In this document: piece by piece, positions 47,145 through 57,538 of the stretch | How positions within the stretch are numbered: position 1 is the stretch's first letter | How the letters are laid out: the number at the start of each line of letters is the position of its first letter | NCBI GenBank assembly: GCA_964019055.1 | Contig: OZ025214.1 | Span: 62,001-126,000 of the forward strand | Length of the DNA stretch: 64,000 nucleotides | Reading direction: 5' to 3' | Source: Anthopleura xanthogrammica | Taxonomy: Eukaryota; Cnidaria; Anthozoa; Actiniaria; Actiniidae | Program-made: the position numbers and the translations under genes | Notes under the pieces: generated by a model | What the model saw: the letters and a program-made list of their open reading frames with translations, nothing else | Told to the model about the DNA's origin: nothing | Database searches by the model: none

Positions 47145-48260
47145 ATGACCATACTGGCCTATGAACAAACCCTGAACCGATAAACCATGGACCCATATTG
47201 GCCTATGAACCAACCCTGAACCGATAAACCATAGACCCATATTGGCCTATGAACCAACCCTGAACCGATAAACCATGGACCCATATTGGCCTATGAACAA
47301 ACCCTGAACCGATAAACCATGGACCCATATTGGCCTATGAACCAACCCTGAACCGATAAACCATGGACCCATATTGGCCTATGAACAAACTATGAACCGA
47401 TAAACCATGGACCCATAACGGCCTATGAACCAACCCTGAACCGATAAACCATGGACCCATATTGGCCTATGAACCAATCCTGAACCGATAAACCATGGAC
47501 CCATATCGGCCTATGAACCAACCCTGAACCGATAAACCATGGACCCATATTGGCCTATGAACAAACCCTGAACCGATGAACCATGGACCCATATTGGCCT
47601 ATGAACCAACCCTGAACCGATAAACCATGGACCCATATTGGCCTATGAACAAACTATGAACCATGGACCCATATCGGCCTATGAACAAACTATGAACCGA
47701 TAAACCATGGACCCATATCTGCCTATGAACCAACCCTGAACCGATAAACCATGGACCCATATTGGCCTATGAACCAACCCTGAACCTAACCATGGACCCA
47801 TATTGGCCTATGAGCCAACCCTGAACCGATAAACCATGGACCCATATTGGCCTATGAACCAACCCTGAACCGATAAACCATGGACCCATATTGGCCTATG
47901 AACCAACCCTGAACCGATAAACCATAGACCCACATCGGCCTATGAACCAACCCTGAATCGATAAACCATGGACCCATATCGGCCTATGAACCAACCCTGA
48001 ATCGATAAACCATGGACCCATATTGGCCTATGAACCAACCCTGAATCGATAAACCATGGACCCACATCGGCCTATGAACCAACCCTGAATCGATAAACCA
48101 TGGACCCACATCGGCCTATGAACCAACCCTGAACCGATAATCCATGGACCCATATTGGCCTATGAACAAACTATGAACCGATAAACCATGGACCCATATT
48201 GACCTATGAACCAACCCTGAATCGATAAACCATGGACCCATATTGCCCTATGAACAAATC
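47145..48260. repeat. 44-bp satellite array, about 25 units
   Basis: Units contain CCTATGAACCAACCCTGAAC, CGATAAACCATGGACCCATA and TTGG, with variants AACAAACTATGAA, TATCGG and CACATCGG. Variants cluster in higher-order blocks. It lies exactly between the decayed and intact copies of the protease gene and starts about 35 bases after the old stop codon. Confidence 0.95.
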
Positions 48261-49004
48261 TGCAATGATACACCGGGGCTTTGGACACCCTGCCTAGCAA
48301 ATCATGAATTAACAGCCCATTTATCATAGCATTCTTTTTTCTAACAAAGAAATAAGCAAAGGCAGATTAGTGCAACCTGCAATAGTTACAAACAAGAAAG
48401 TAGTTTACGTAAGTGCCTTAGCCTGGTATTCATGAATGATCACATTGAATTTTCAAATCAATTCTTCGAAATCACTTGTCGATGTCCTCGACAAGGAAGC
48501 AAAGCTGACCAAACAATTATCCCTGTGAGGCAATTCAATTTGACTGTGATTTTCATTTTGTTTGTCCTTAAAACTGTTATTGGGCTTCGATGTTTGTACG
48601 AAAACAGGTAAAACAGGTAAGTCAGTAGTTGATGTCCGATAATTAGCGACCTTCAATGTAAGGTTTAGATTAAATGTTAATATTATTACTATAATTTTTG
48701 AAAAATATAAATCACATTAAATATTGCTGTTTATGAAGAAAAATTTTGGATCCAAAGTAGATATTCTCCAAACATCACGGCGGTAAACCATCAGTGAATG
48801 ACGAAGTTCATCGGGTAGAAAGCCGATTTAAGAGTTAATAGTTGTTTGTACTTGACTGACTTAAAACAATTCATGAGATTTGATTAAAATACCAATGTCA
48901 CATTTATAAGTCTGTTGTATCAGGAACCCTACATCTGTGTAATGTTTCTTCAGCAGGTTAAACTTTCTTGGCTTGTAATTAGTTTAATATTATAATTACA
49001 AGGG

Positions 49005-49011
49005 TATAAAA
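49005..49011 (+). promoter_or_regulatory. TATA box of the MAM-trypsin gene
   Basis: TATAAAA in AGGGTATAAAAGCAGC, 53 bases before the start codon. The whole 140-bp upstream stretch is shared with the decayed copy. A TATA promoter contrasts with the TATA-less divergent housekeeping promoters elsewhere in the window and suggests tissue-restricted strong expression. Confidence 0.75.
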
Positions 49012-49057
49012 GCAGCTATAGACTAACCGGCTTGGTGATAGAGCTAGGGGCAGTACG

Positions 49058-50889
49058 ATGAACATGCTGATGGCACACGTAGCAACTGTTTGTCTGGTAC
49101 TTTCGCTCGTCGGTATGTTTTTCTCCCTTTCATCTTTCACTTGACCTTTCATTTCTGAATACCCTATACTGAGGATCATAGTGGAGTCAGGATATAAAGT
49201 CGAGCAGATGTTGGTTAGATGACGGTTGATTAAACACCTTCCCTTTCAACAGGACTTTGTTCGGCGTTTTTCACAACAAGCAAACCTTGCCACACTAGAC
49301 CTTGGACGACCCAAAGACCATGGACCACATCAAGACCAGATTCTTTGCAAAGTGCGTGAGTATGAATGGATTATGATGTCCTTCCTGTATTTAATTAGTA
49401 CCCGAGAGAGAAAAAAAGATTCATTCTCATTATTATCTTTCTTGTTTGAAAAAGATGCAACATGCAATTTTGATGACGTTCCTTGTCGATTCATACAAGA
49501 CACGAACGATCAGTTGGATTTCACTATTTATCGCGGAAGCACGCCGAGTGTTAACACAGGCCCTTCTGGTGACCACACATCTGGACATGGTAAGTTGATG
49601 ATGAGGTTTACCATCCATTATTGCATCCAATCATCATCAATGTTGTTGTTATTATTAGGTAGATACATCTACGCAGAAGCATCATCTCAAGCCCCAGGTT
49701 CCCGAGCACGTATTACTATATACCTATTCTTACGTCACAAAGCTTGTCTTTTCTTTCACTACCACATGTACGGTGCTGAAATGGGTACCCTTAAGGTGTA
49801 CATTAACAACCGATTGGAATGGAAACTGCACGGTAACCAAGGAAACCAATGGACGAAAGCTACTCTTCCTATTCAAAGTACTGGCGGAATGTTCAAGGTA
49901 ACTTTCAAGTTTATATTTTGCTGATTTTGAATTTATTATCTCTTTCTTTATTTTTCTTCTCTTTCTTTCTTTGTTATTTCTAATTTGGAAATGTAACTAA
50001 CACTCTTGTGTTTTGGATTAAATCCATAGATTGACTTCGAAGCTGTAATTGGCAATTCCTTTAGGTCAGATATCGCTCTTGATGACTTGGGATATCAGGA
50101 ATACTATTCCATTGACAAATATAAATGTGATATTACACCAAGCTGTGCTAAGCCAACTGCACAGCCTACTGTCCTTCCTAGTCCACCACCACACACCTTC
50201 CCTCCTCTTCCTCCACAAAACGGTGAGTCAATACCCTACAATGCAAATTGTCTTTCCAAAGATTCAAATCTAATGTAGTTTGATATTTTGATCTTCAGTT
50301 AGTTGCGGTGTTCCCGCCATTCCACCAGCACGTGTCATTGGAGGTGTGGATGCTCGACCAGGCTCTTGGCCGTGGCAGGTTGCACTCAAGGTTTATGATT
50401 TTTTTCTCTGTGGTGGATCTCTTATTGCACCAAGATGGGTTCTCACCGCTGCTCACTGTATATTTCAAGGCTTTCCGTATGTTAGATATATGTTTTTTTG
50501 TATAGAAATATGTAGTCTGTGTAGCAGCCCTCGATGTTTTGTCGGAGGGGGACTGCCCCTACTCTCCTCCCCACTCCCCTCCCAATCCCCAGTCCCCCGA
50601 GGGCCGCAACGCAGGTTAAGAAATAGCAGCAATTCTTTTAAGCTTATAATATGCACAGACCATGTGACTTGAGCATTATATTAAACGGTTTATTATAGAG
50701 GTAAAGTGTTTACATGAAAAGACAGTTGTCTGAACCAAGCTATCAAACGATGTATTTTACGGTGTAAAATTTAACTTTTCATACTGTATCAAACGAAATG
50801 TTTAGTAGGAGTAGGGAGGGTAGGGAGGGTTTTTATATATTCCTATTTTTAGTTAGTTATATTAACATAGAAGAGCCACTCTGTGGAAA

Positions 50890-50923
<34 letters not shown>

Positions 50924-51654
50924 CTGCACTACAGAAGAATACTTGACAATAGTATTTCTCGTGCTCTTTCCTCTATAGTTACACAATTGTTGTTGGCGAA
51001 CACAACCGAAGCATTGCCGAGGGAACGGAGCAATCAATCAACGCTTCTAAGATCATTGTTCATCCAAACTGGAATAGAACGACGATCGATACCGACATCG
51101 CATTGATTTATCTGTCACGTCCAGCGATGATCAACGATAGGGTCATACCAGTGTGTCTTCCCAGACAAGATGAGGTAGTGCCTCGGGACTCCAGATGTTA
51201 TATCACAGGTAAGGAGTACTCTTCTCTTCTAGATAAACATCTGCACTTGTTCTATATATTTAATGTGACATAATTCATTATTATTGTTACAGGATGGGGT
51301 AAGATTCGTCATCCTGGTGGTGCCCATAACACCTTGCAGCAGGCACGTCTTCCCATCGTCAGCAAGAAATGCTGTCAAAATAAAATAAAATTAGCCAACA
51401 GCACTACAATCCCGTCACACATTAAATACACTGACAACATGATCTGTGCTGGCAAGGAAGGGTCTGTCAAGAGTGGTTGCCATGGTGACAGTGGTGGCCC
51501 GTTTGTTTGTCAGGCAGGTGATGGTCGATGGGTACTCCAGGGAGCTGTTAGCTGGGGTTCTCCACGGTGCGACACGAGAGACACCTTCAGTATGTTTGCA
51601 CGAGTAGCTCGGTTCAGACATTGGATAGATCACCACATGTTGTCTGTGCGTTAA
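49058..51654 (+). CDS. Secreted MAM-domain trypsin-like serine protease
   Basis: Exons: 49058-49112, 49253-49351, 49455-49589, 49659-49897, 50030-50222, 50299-50476, 50979-51208, 51293-51654; 496 residues, all frames joined. A signal peptide ([18 protein letters not shown]) is followed by a Thr/Pro/Trp-rich linker ([13 protein letters not shown]), a MAM domain at about 55-209 (CNFDDVPC start, LDDLGY near its end), a Pro-rich linker, and an S1 peptidase from 243. Activation would cut R252-V253 (ARVIGG). The catalytic triad is His293 (LTAAHC), Asp339 (TDIAL) and Ser443 (GDSGGP). The S1-pocket residue equivalent to trypsin Asp189 is Ser437, so chymotrypsin-like preference is more likely than Arg/Lys cleavage. 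Role is unknown; digestive or extracellular processing is inferred. A decayed paralogue lies 2.8 kb upstream. Confidence 0.88.
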
Positions 51655-52506
51655 GCAACAATAAGACAGTTGGGGTTGTAATACAGCTAAAGTAATTGAT
51701 CGTAATGAAGTAGAATAATCTGTAACGTAATGTAAAACAATGGGGTTTTATTGAGCATGGAAAAAATAAAATAGAAATATGATATCTTAATGTGGTTTTA
51801 ACTATTACAACCCCTGCATGCATGCTCTAACGTCTTTTCAAAGGACCACTAAAAAATACCAAAAAAAATTAATTAAGGACTAACTCGTGTGCGGTGGACC
51901 CTGTAGTATCACTCTTATTCTTCGAATGGCAAAGAAAACGGAGAAAAGAAGTGTCTTGAATTAGTGAACAAACTCGTATTAAATGTAATGCATACGAATG
52001 TACCATTATTAAGTATACCTTAGCCAATCCGCAGGAATGCTTTGATTGATAAAACTTGAAGTTTGATTTCATTTCTAGAGGTCAGTTAAAGCTTATTTGT
52101 TTGTTTTGATTTTGCGTATTTCCTTCAAGATGTTAGCAAACATGCTGTATAGTTAGTGAGTTACAACTGAACTGCATTAATGCGGTTGATTCAGCTACTT
52201 ACATCTTGTTGGGCTTCTTACGGCTGGCTTTTAAGACCTTTCAAGTTAAAGTCAGTTAAGTCTTTGGTTTTGTTTGTTTTCCATTCATCGCAGTTGGTAT
52301 AACTATAATGGATAGTAAATAACGAAACTTTTGAAAAATAATTGTTCTTTATCTTTTGTTCATGTTATTAACGTCGTTATTATATTTAGTACTGGAAACA
52401 GCTTGTAAGACATCTGTATCAACAATCCTTGTCCGTTCCACTTATAAACTACTAAACTGACTAGGGTTTGGCTCATTGATATTTTTTCACTTGTCTTCTC
52501 ACACCG
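51655..52506. other. Spacer after the protease gene
   Basis: An AATAAA at 51765-51770 lies 111 bases past the stop and is a good poly(A) signal. The remainder is AT-rich unique sequence with no recognisable gene or repeat. Confidence 0.6.
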
Positions 52507-54386
52507 ATGTCGGTGATGGCCCTAACATCACTTATTATCTTCATAATTGTTCAAAACACTGTAGAAGGTAAGATGTCAGTACTGGCAAAACTATTGATGA
52601 CTGTTAAGCTAGGGATAATATTCTATCTTCTCTTCGTTCTTTTAAAATTTATTTTGAAAAAGTATGATTTAACGTTTACCAGCAAATTCCGTTCAGTTTT
52701 CAGCTCGTGTGTTATATAACTTACTTGTTTTCAGCAAGCAACTGTGGACAAGTAATCCCCATTGATGGATTAATTCCTAATGGTTCGTTTTCAAGTCCAG
52801 GTTGGCCAAACCCTTACCAACCACACAAGAACTGTACCTGGACTATCTCTGGTCTTAAAAGAACGTACATCAAGCTGACTGTAACACACTTTGATCTGCA
52901 AGACGACCCTCATTGTAACGATATGGTTTTAATCAGGCCAGGTAATGAGGCTGGAGTAAGACTTTGTGCACAAAGCATCGATGTACCATTTGTTTCTTAT
53001 TCATCTAACAATCGCTTTGTTGTGCATTTTATTGCTGATGGAACAACAGTCTCACAGTCAACAGGGTTTAGAGCAGAGTATATAGTACTGAAAGGTAACA
53101 TCAAATTGTTAGTCTAATACCTAATAGACTCGCTTACCCATAAGGCCCTGCATTCTCTCTACATATTCTGACGTCATGCATGCAAACATCACTATCGGCC
53201 CGAAATGATAAATCTCTGCCGAGTATGAACTAAGACAGGGCGCGCCTAGGTCACGTGTGATTCCAAGTCCTCATAGGTCAGAAGCATGCAAGTGCACTAC
53301 CGCTATACATCCCTTGATTCCCTGTGACGTCTGAACCTTCCCGCCATGCGCCTCTGTTCTCCTAGATGACTCTATTCATAATGTTTGATCGTGCGTGTTT
53401 TATATATTCAGCTAGTTGTCAACCAACCAACCTTGATGGATTATCAGGGAGAATCTTCAGCCCGAACTTCCCTGACCATTATCCTTCCAATATGTATTGT
53501 GAGTACAACTTGACAGTACCCGTGGGGTATCATGTTGAACTGAACTTTAGTACTTTTGATCTCGAGGATAGCTACAACTGTACTAACGCGGATTATGTAG
53601 TTGTTGATGACTTGTCTAACCAACACAACATCTGGGTGCTGTGTGGAAAGACTAGCAGTAACATGCCATCTTACCGGTCCAAAGGTAGTAGCATGCTGGT
53701 GACTTTTGTCTCTGATGATAATATCATCGCTAGTGGATTCGAGGCCAAGTTTAAAGCCATAAAAGAGACCCCTTCTTTTAGAATTACGTCCAGTTATGTC
53801 GCACCTACGAACATGGTTTTCATCCACAGCACACCAACATGGTCCTCTTCCAAACAACACGAAGTCACCAAGTCTACAGTTGGGCTTGTGGCACCATCCA
53901 AAACCTTGACTAGTAAACCTGTCAAGACTCCATCTCCAACAGGTGAGAGAGATCTATCAATCCCATTCCAATCCATCCTATCCCATCCCATCCATGATCC
54001 ATTGATTAATTAAACCATCTGTTCATTTATCGTCCAACTTCCCACCAACTACAAATCTATCTATCTATCCACCCACCGGTCTTTCCATCCATCTTTAACT
54101 GTCGTATCATTCACTCTTAACTATCTATCTTTCAGATTTCTTGGCTGGGGCATATCGTTCAATACCCAATCACACCATCAAAGGTCACTCTGTCAGACAA
54201 CTGAGCACTTCGAGCGAAATTGCCTGCGTTCTTCTTTGTCAGCAGTCATCCAAGTGTAAATCAGTGACGTATTTACCTATTTCCCAGTCCCCTGGTTTGT
54301 GCACTCTGCACAAAACAAACTTACGTGAAACGCCTGGGAGTATTGAGACAGAAAGCCATGTGATATACTATGAACTAATTAGGTAA
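52507..54386 (+). CDS. Secreted CUB-CUB-PAN/Apple protein, paralogue 1
   Basis: Exons: 52507-52567, 52735-53094, 53412-53942, 54136-54386; 400 residues, all introns phase 1. Order: signal peptide 1-20 (LTSLIIFIIVQ), CUB 1 at about 24-140 (cysteines in SNCGQ, KNCTW, PHCND, RLCAQ; SSPGWPNPY motif), CUB 2 at about 143-262 (SPNFPDHYPSNMYCEY, YNCTNADY, VLCGK, SGFEAKF), a Ser/Thr/Pro-rich linker with several N- and O-glycosylation-type sites, and a PAN/Apple-like domain at 318-400 (IACVLLCQQSSKCKSVTY, GLCTLHK). Each domain is one exon, as expected for shuffled extracellular modules. No protease, lectin or transmembrane part is present, so a secreted binding or matrix role is inferred. I do not recognise a named orthologue. 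A close paralogue follows. Confidence 0.85.
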
Positions 54387-55152
54387 CTAAGTCACATGAT
54401 ATACTACGAACAAATTAGTTAACTAAGTCACGTGACTTATTACGTAGCTCAGTCACGTGATATACTATGAACTCAGTCTTGTGGTGCTTAAGAAAGACAA
54501 CGACGAACAAGTAGACTCCTATTTCTATACTTTTTATGGTTTTCGTAGTAAAAATGATTCGTTTTTGTGCTATGACTAAGATCAAGGGCTTGTATGTTCA
54601 GCCGTTTTGCAATTTAAAATTTGGATTTCCTTCAAGCCTCGGTTTGCATTCAAAAACTTGTCACTTAATAATAAGAATAATAATGACGACTTTATTACAG
54701 CTTATTACATCAAGTGGCTCTGCATAAGGTAAGCTGTTATAGCACTTATAACATCAGTACTACATGTATGGAATAAAACCGACAATATTCAGTCTGAATC
54801 CAACTTGTGACTCACACATTGAGTAACCAAGATAAACTATATCTTCAGTAATATGAGAAATATGTGAAGTTCATAGAGTTAAGAAGTGTCAAAATATAGA
54901 CATCAAATTATTTGTTTCAACTGAAGTCTTTTATTGTTTGAGGTTGAGGACGTTCACATCAGGTTTGTTTACCTGTAGCCTTTAACAATAAAAAACCAGG
55001 AAAGCTGATTCAACACATGAATATTCACAGTTACAGATCAGTTTCATGTTTTAACCTGATATTGGCTTCATAACTTGAAATTAGTAAACTCATTTGTGTT
55101 CATCTGGAGTTCGTTTTTCATGTCTGTTTGCTTTGGACTGGTCGTCAGCGGG
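54387..55152. other. Spacer between the two CUB-CUB-PAN genes
   Basis: Directly after the stop, the last coding bases (TGATATACTATGAACTAATTAG) recur two or three times in degraded form interleaved with AAGTCACGTGA, a small tandem expansion of the gene's own end (54355-54475). The remainder is AT-rich without genes; the start at 55120 is an in-frame alternative for the next gene. Confidence 0.6.
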
Positions 55153-57038
55153 ATGAACAGGATACGCTCTACTATCTTGTTGACAATCACTGTTGTTGCA
55201 ATCTTACAAGCTGCAGGATCAGTAGCAGGTATTCAGCGGTTATACTTGATGTGAAAGCGGCCTACTCAATCGTCTTTACTCTTCTGAATACAAGAACGTG
55301 AAAGAAAGATGGAATCGAACCCATAACCTCACCATACTTTCTTTACAGGGTCCTATGATGCTCCCAGATAATGGTTATCATACAGGGTATATATATATAA
55401 TATATGAACTATATACACTCTATCAATTTGCCTTGACTGTTTCAGGGGGTGTTCATTGTGATAGAATCCTCAACTGCAACTCTTCTGTGATCAATGGCCA
55501 GATATCTAGTCCTAGGTTTCCTTTACCTTATCCTACAAACATCTCCTGTACATGGATAATAAAATCGCCACCAAAAACGTACATCCGTCTCGTCATTAAG
55601 AAGATGTCCGTACGACATTTTCCCTCTTGTGTGGATCACGTGACCGTGAGATATGCAGGGCCGTCACCATATAAGTACTGTTATTCTTGGTATAATATGG
55701 CCTTTTATTCTCCAAATAATGAAATGATTGTAAAGTTCACTGCTGGCACAGGAAACAATACGGAACAACAAGGGTTTCTTGCTGAATTTAACATATTAAA
55801 AGGTAAGAGTATTATCACAGATCAGTAGATTGAACCATGTTGGATGATCTTCTCTATGGTTGGTTAAAATTCATTCCCAAAGAAAAAAGCCAGTGGCGAC
55901 CTACTTTGGATGATGTTCACTATTTATGATGATTTCGAAGATGATGAAAAAGTCAGCCAAGTTACACTGAGGCTCTCTCGCGATAACAAAACCTACGACC
56001 CTGAAGCACTGTCAGAGAGAGAGCCACAGATCGAGTACATCCATGTTAGATAATTTTAATTTTAATTTTAAAATCTGATGTCAGCATACGCGTTTAATTA
56101 ACATGACCTTAATCCTCATTTTTTTCCAGCCGTCTGCAGTCCCAAGCAAAATCTTACATCATTTTTTGGTAGGCTAATGAGCCCCAATTACCCAGACTAC
56201 TATCCTGGTAACCTGACATGTCAATGGGTCATACGAGTACCACAGGGTTACCGCATCCATCTGGTATTTTCTAGGGCGATGCTTCAAAAAACAGACATGT
56301 GTAAAAGTGATTATATCCTTGTGATGGACGGGGCAGGTGCCTCTGTTCACATCATGAAAAGATTTTGTGTACACGTAGGATATATCCATTTCTACTCATC
56401 TGGCAATTGCATGACTGTACGATTCGTGTCTGATCTTGTCTTCATAAATAAGGGATTCTACGCAAGCTATAACGCGATAATACGCGCCACAAGCCCAACA
56501 CCTATGATGTCCAGTACAGCAATGCTCAGTGGATCTACACCCAGCTTAACACCGAGACAGACACTTGTTGTATCTCCAAGTAAGACAACAAATGTAGTAC
56601 CTAAACAAACACCCTCGTTTCTTCCAGGTGATTATATATCAGTTAAATGTACCCTTGCACTATTCTATTCCACTTACCTTTTGGAAATAAGATAGTTCTG
56701 TTCCTCATTGTCATAGTTCTCATTGTCGTTGTTGTCAATCGTATAACACCAGTATTTTTATTCCAGATAATCTTATTGGTACGTATCAAAGGTCATATGG
56801 CGTCGTTAAAGAAGATGATTATTCTTACATAAACAGATTTAAGATGACAAGTAAGATCGCCTGCGTTCTTAAGTGTCAGCAGACACTCGGATGTAAAGCT
56901 GCGACCTTTAGTTGCCATGGAGATGATGATGGAGGTCTATGTACGCTATATGACTCGAGCCTGCAATACAAGCCTGATGAAAATCAGCAGATTTCTGGGG
57001 ATATGTATTACGAACAAGTCAGATTCAATGTCTATTAG
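55153..57038 (+). CDS. Secreted CUB-CUB-PAN/Apple protein, paralogue 2
   Basis: Exons: 55153-55228, 55446-55802, 56130-56627, 56767-57038; 400 residues with the same four-exon, phase-1 plan and total length as the upstream paralogue, which favours this ATG over the in-frame one at 55120. Signal peptide MNRIRSTILLTITVVAILQ; CUB 1 (SSPRFPLPYPTNISCTW, PSCVDHVTV); CUB 2 (MSPNYPDYYPGNLTCQW, DMCKSDYILVMDG); Ser/Thr-rich linker (TPMMSSTAMLSGSTPSLTPR); PAN-like domain (SKIACVLKCQQTLGCKAATF, GLCTLYD). The two PAN domains align directly (IACVL-CQQ---CK--T). The CUB domains have diverged more than the PAN domain. Tandem duplication is clear; function is unknown. Confidence 0.85.
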
Positions 57039-57538
57039 ACATGTAACAGATTATGAGCATAATCCTCACTGAGCGCCATCTCTTGGCAGCTCTGTGACCG
57101 AGAGTATGATGGAATGAGTCTTTATTAGAAATACCTTTTTTTACAGTTGTGTTTCTTTAAATTCAGAAACATGAATTTTGATTGATTTTTTTTATCAGCT
57201 CTTTTCACAATAATGCTTTTCGATCAGTCTTAAAAACACACAAGGAAAACTTAGAAAAAAATTGTAATTAGTTTCCACAGTAACGTTGACGTCACGTATA
57301 TCATTTCATTATTGTCGGGAAGTTAAAAGTCTTTCATTGGGAAAAATTCTTTTATGAATATCGCTCAACAATTTGTTTTTCATCAGTACAGTACTCGGAC
57401 ATCTAAAATGTTACTTAACCATGGGCAGAAAATATATTTATCCCAACTATTACACAACTATTGTTGAATCTGTTTTACCCAGAGAATTATCTAGGTAAGT
57501 CCAACCTGCGTGTGTATTGAAGAAGGAACTAAGAGAAA
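57039..57538. other. Spacer ahead of the GPCR gene
   Basis: 500 bp of AT-rich sequence. No exon, repeat or TATA box of conviction. The 5' part is presumably the 3' UTR of the CUB-CUB-PAN gene. Confidence 0.5.

Noticed and set aside
47145..48260. Regular 44-bp repeats as a possible CRISPR array
   Set aside because: There are no unique spacers; units are contiguous head-to-tail and the context is an animal genome.
49226..49924. Single 232-codon frame across 49.2-49.9 kb
   Set aside because: It reads through exons 2-4 and the introns between them of the MAM-trypsin gene; splice sites and the MAM domain support separate exons.
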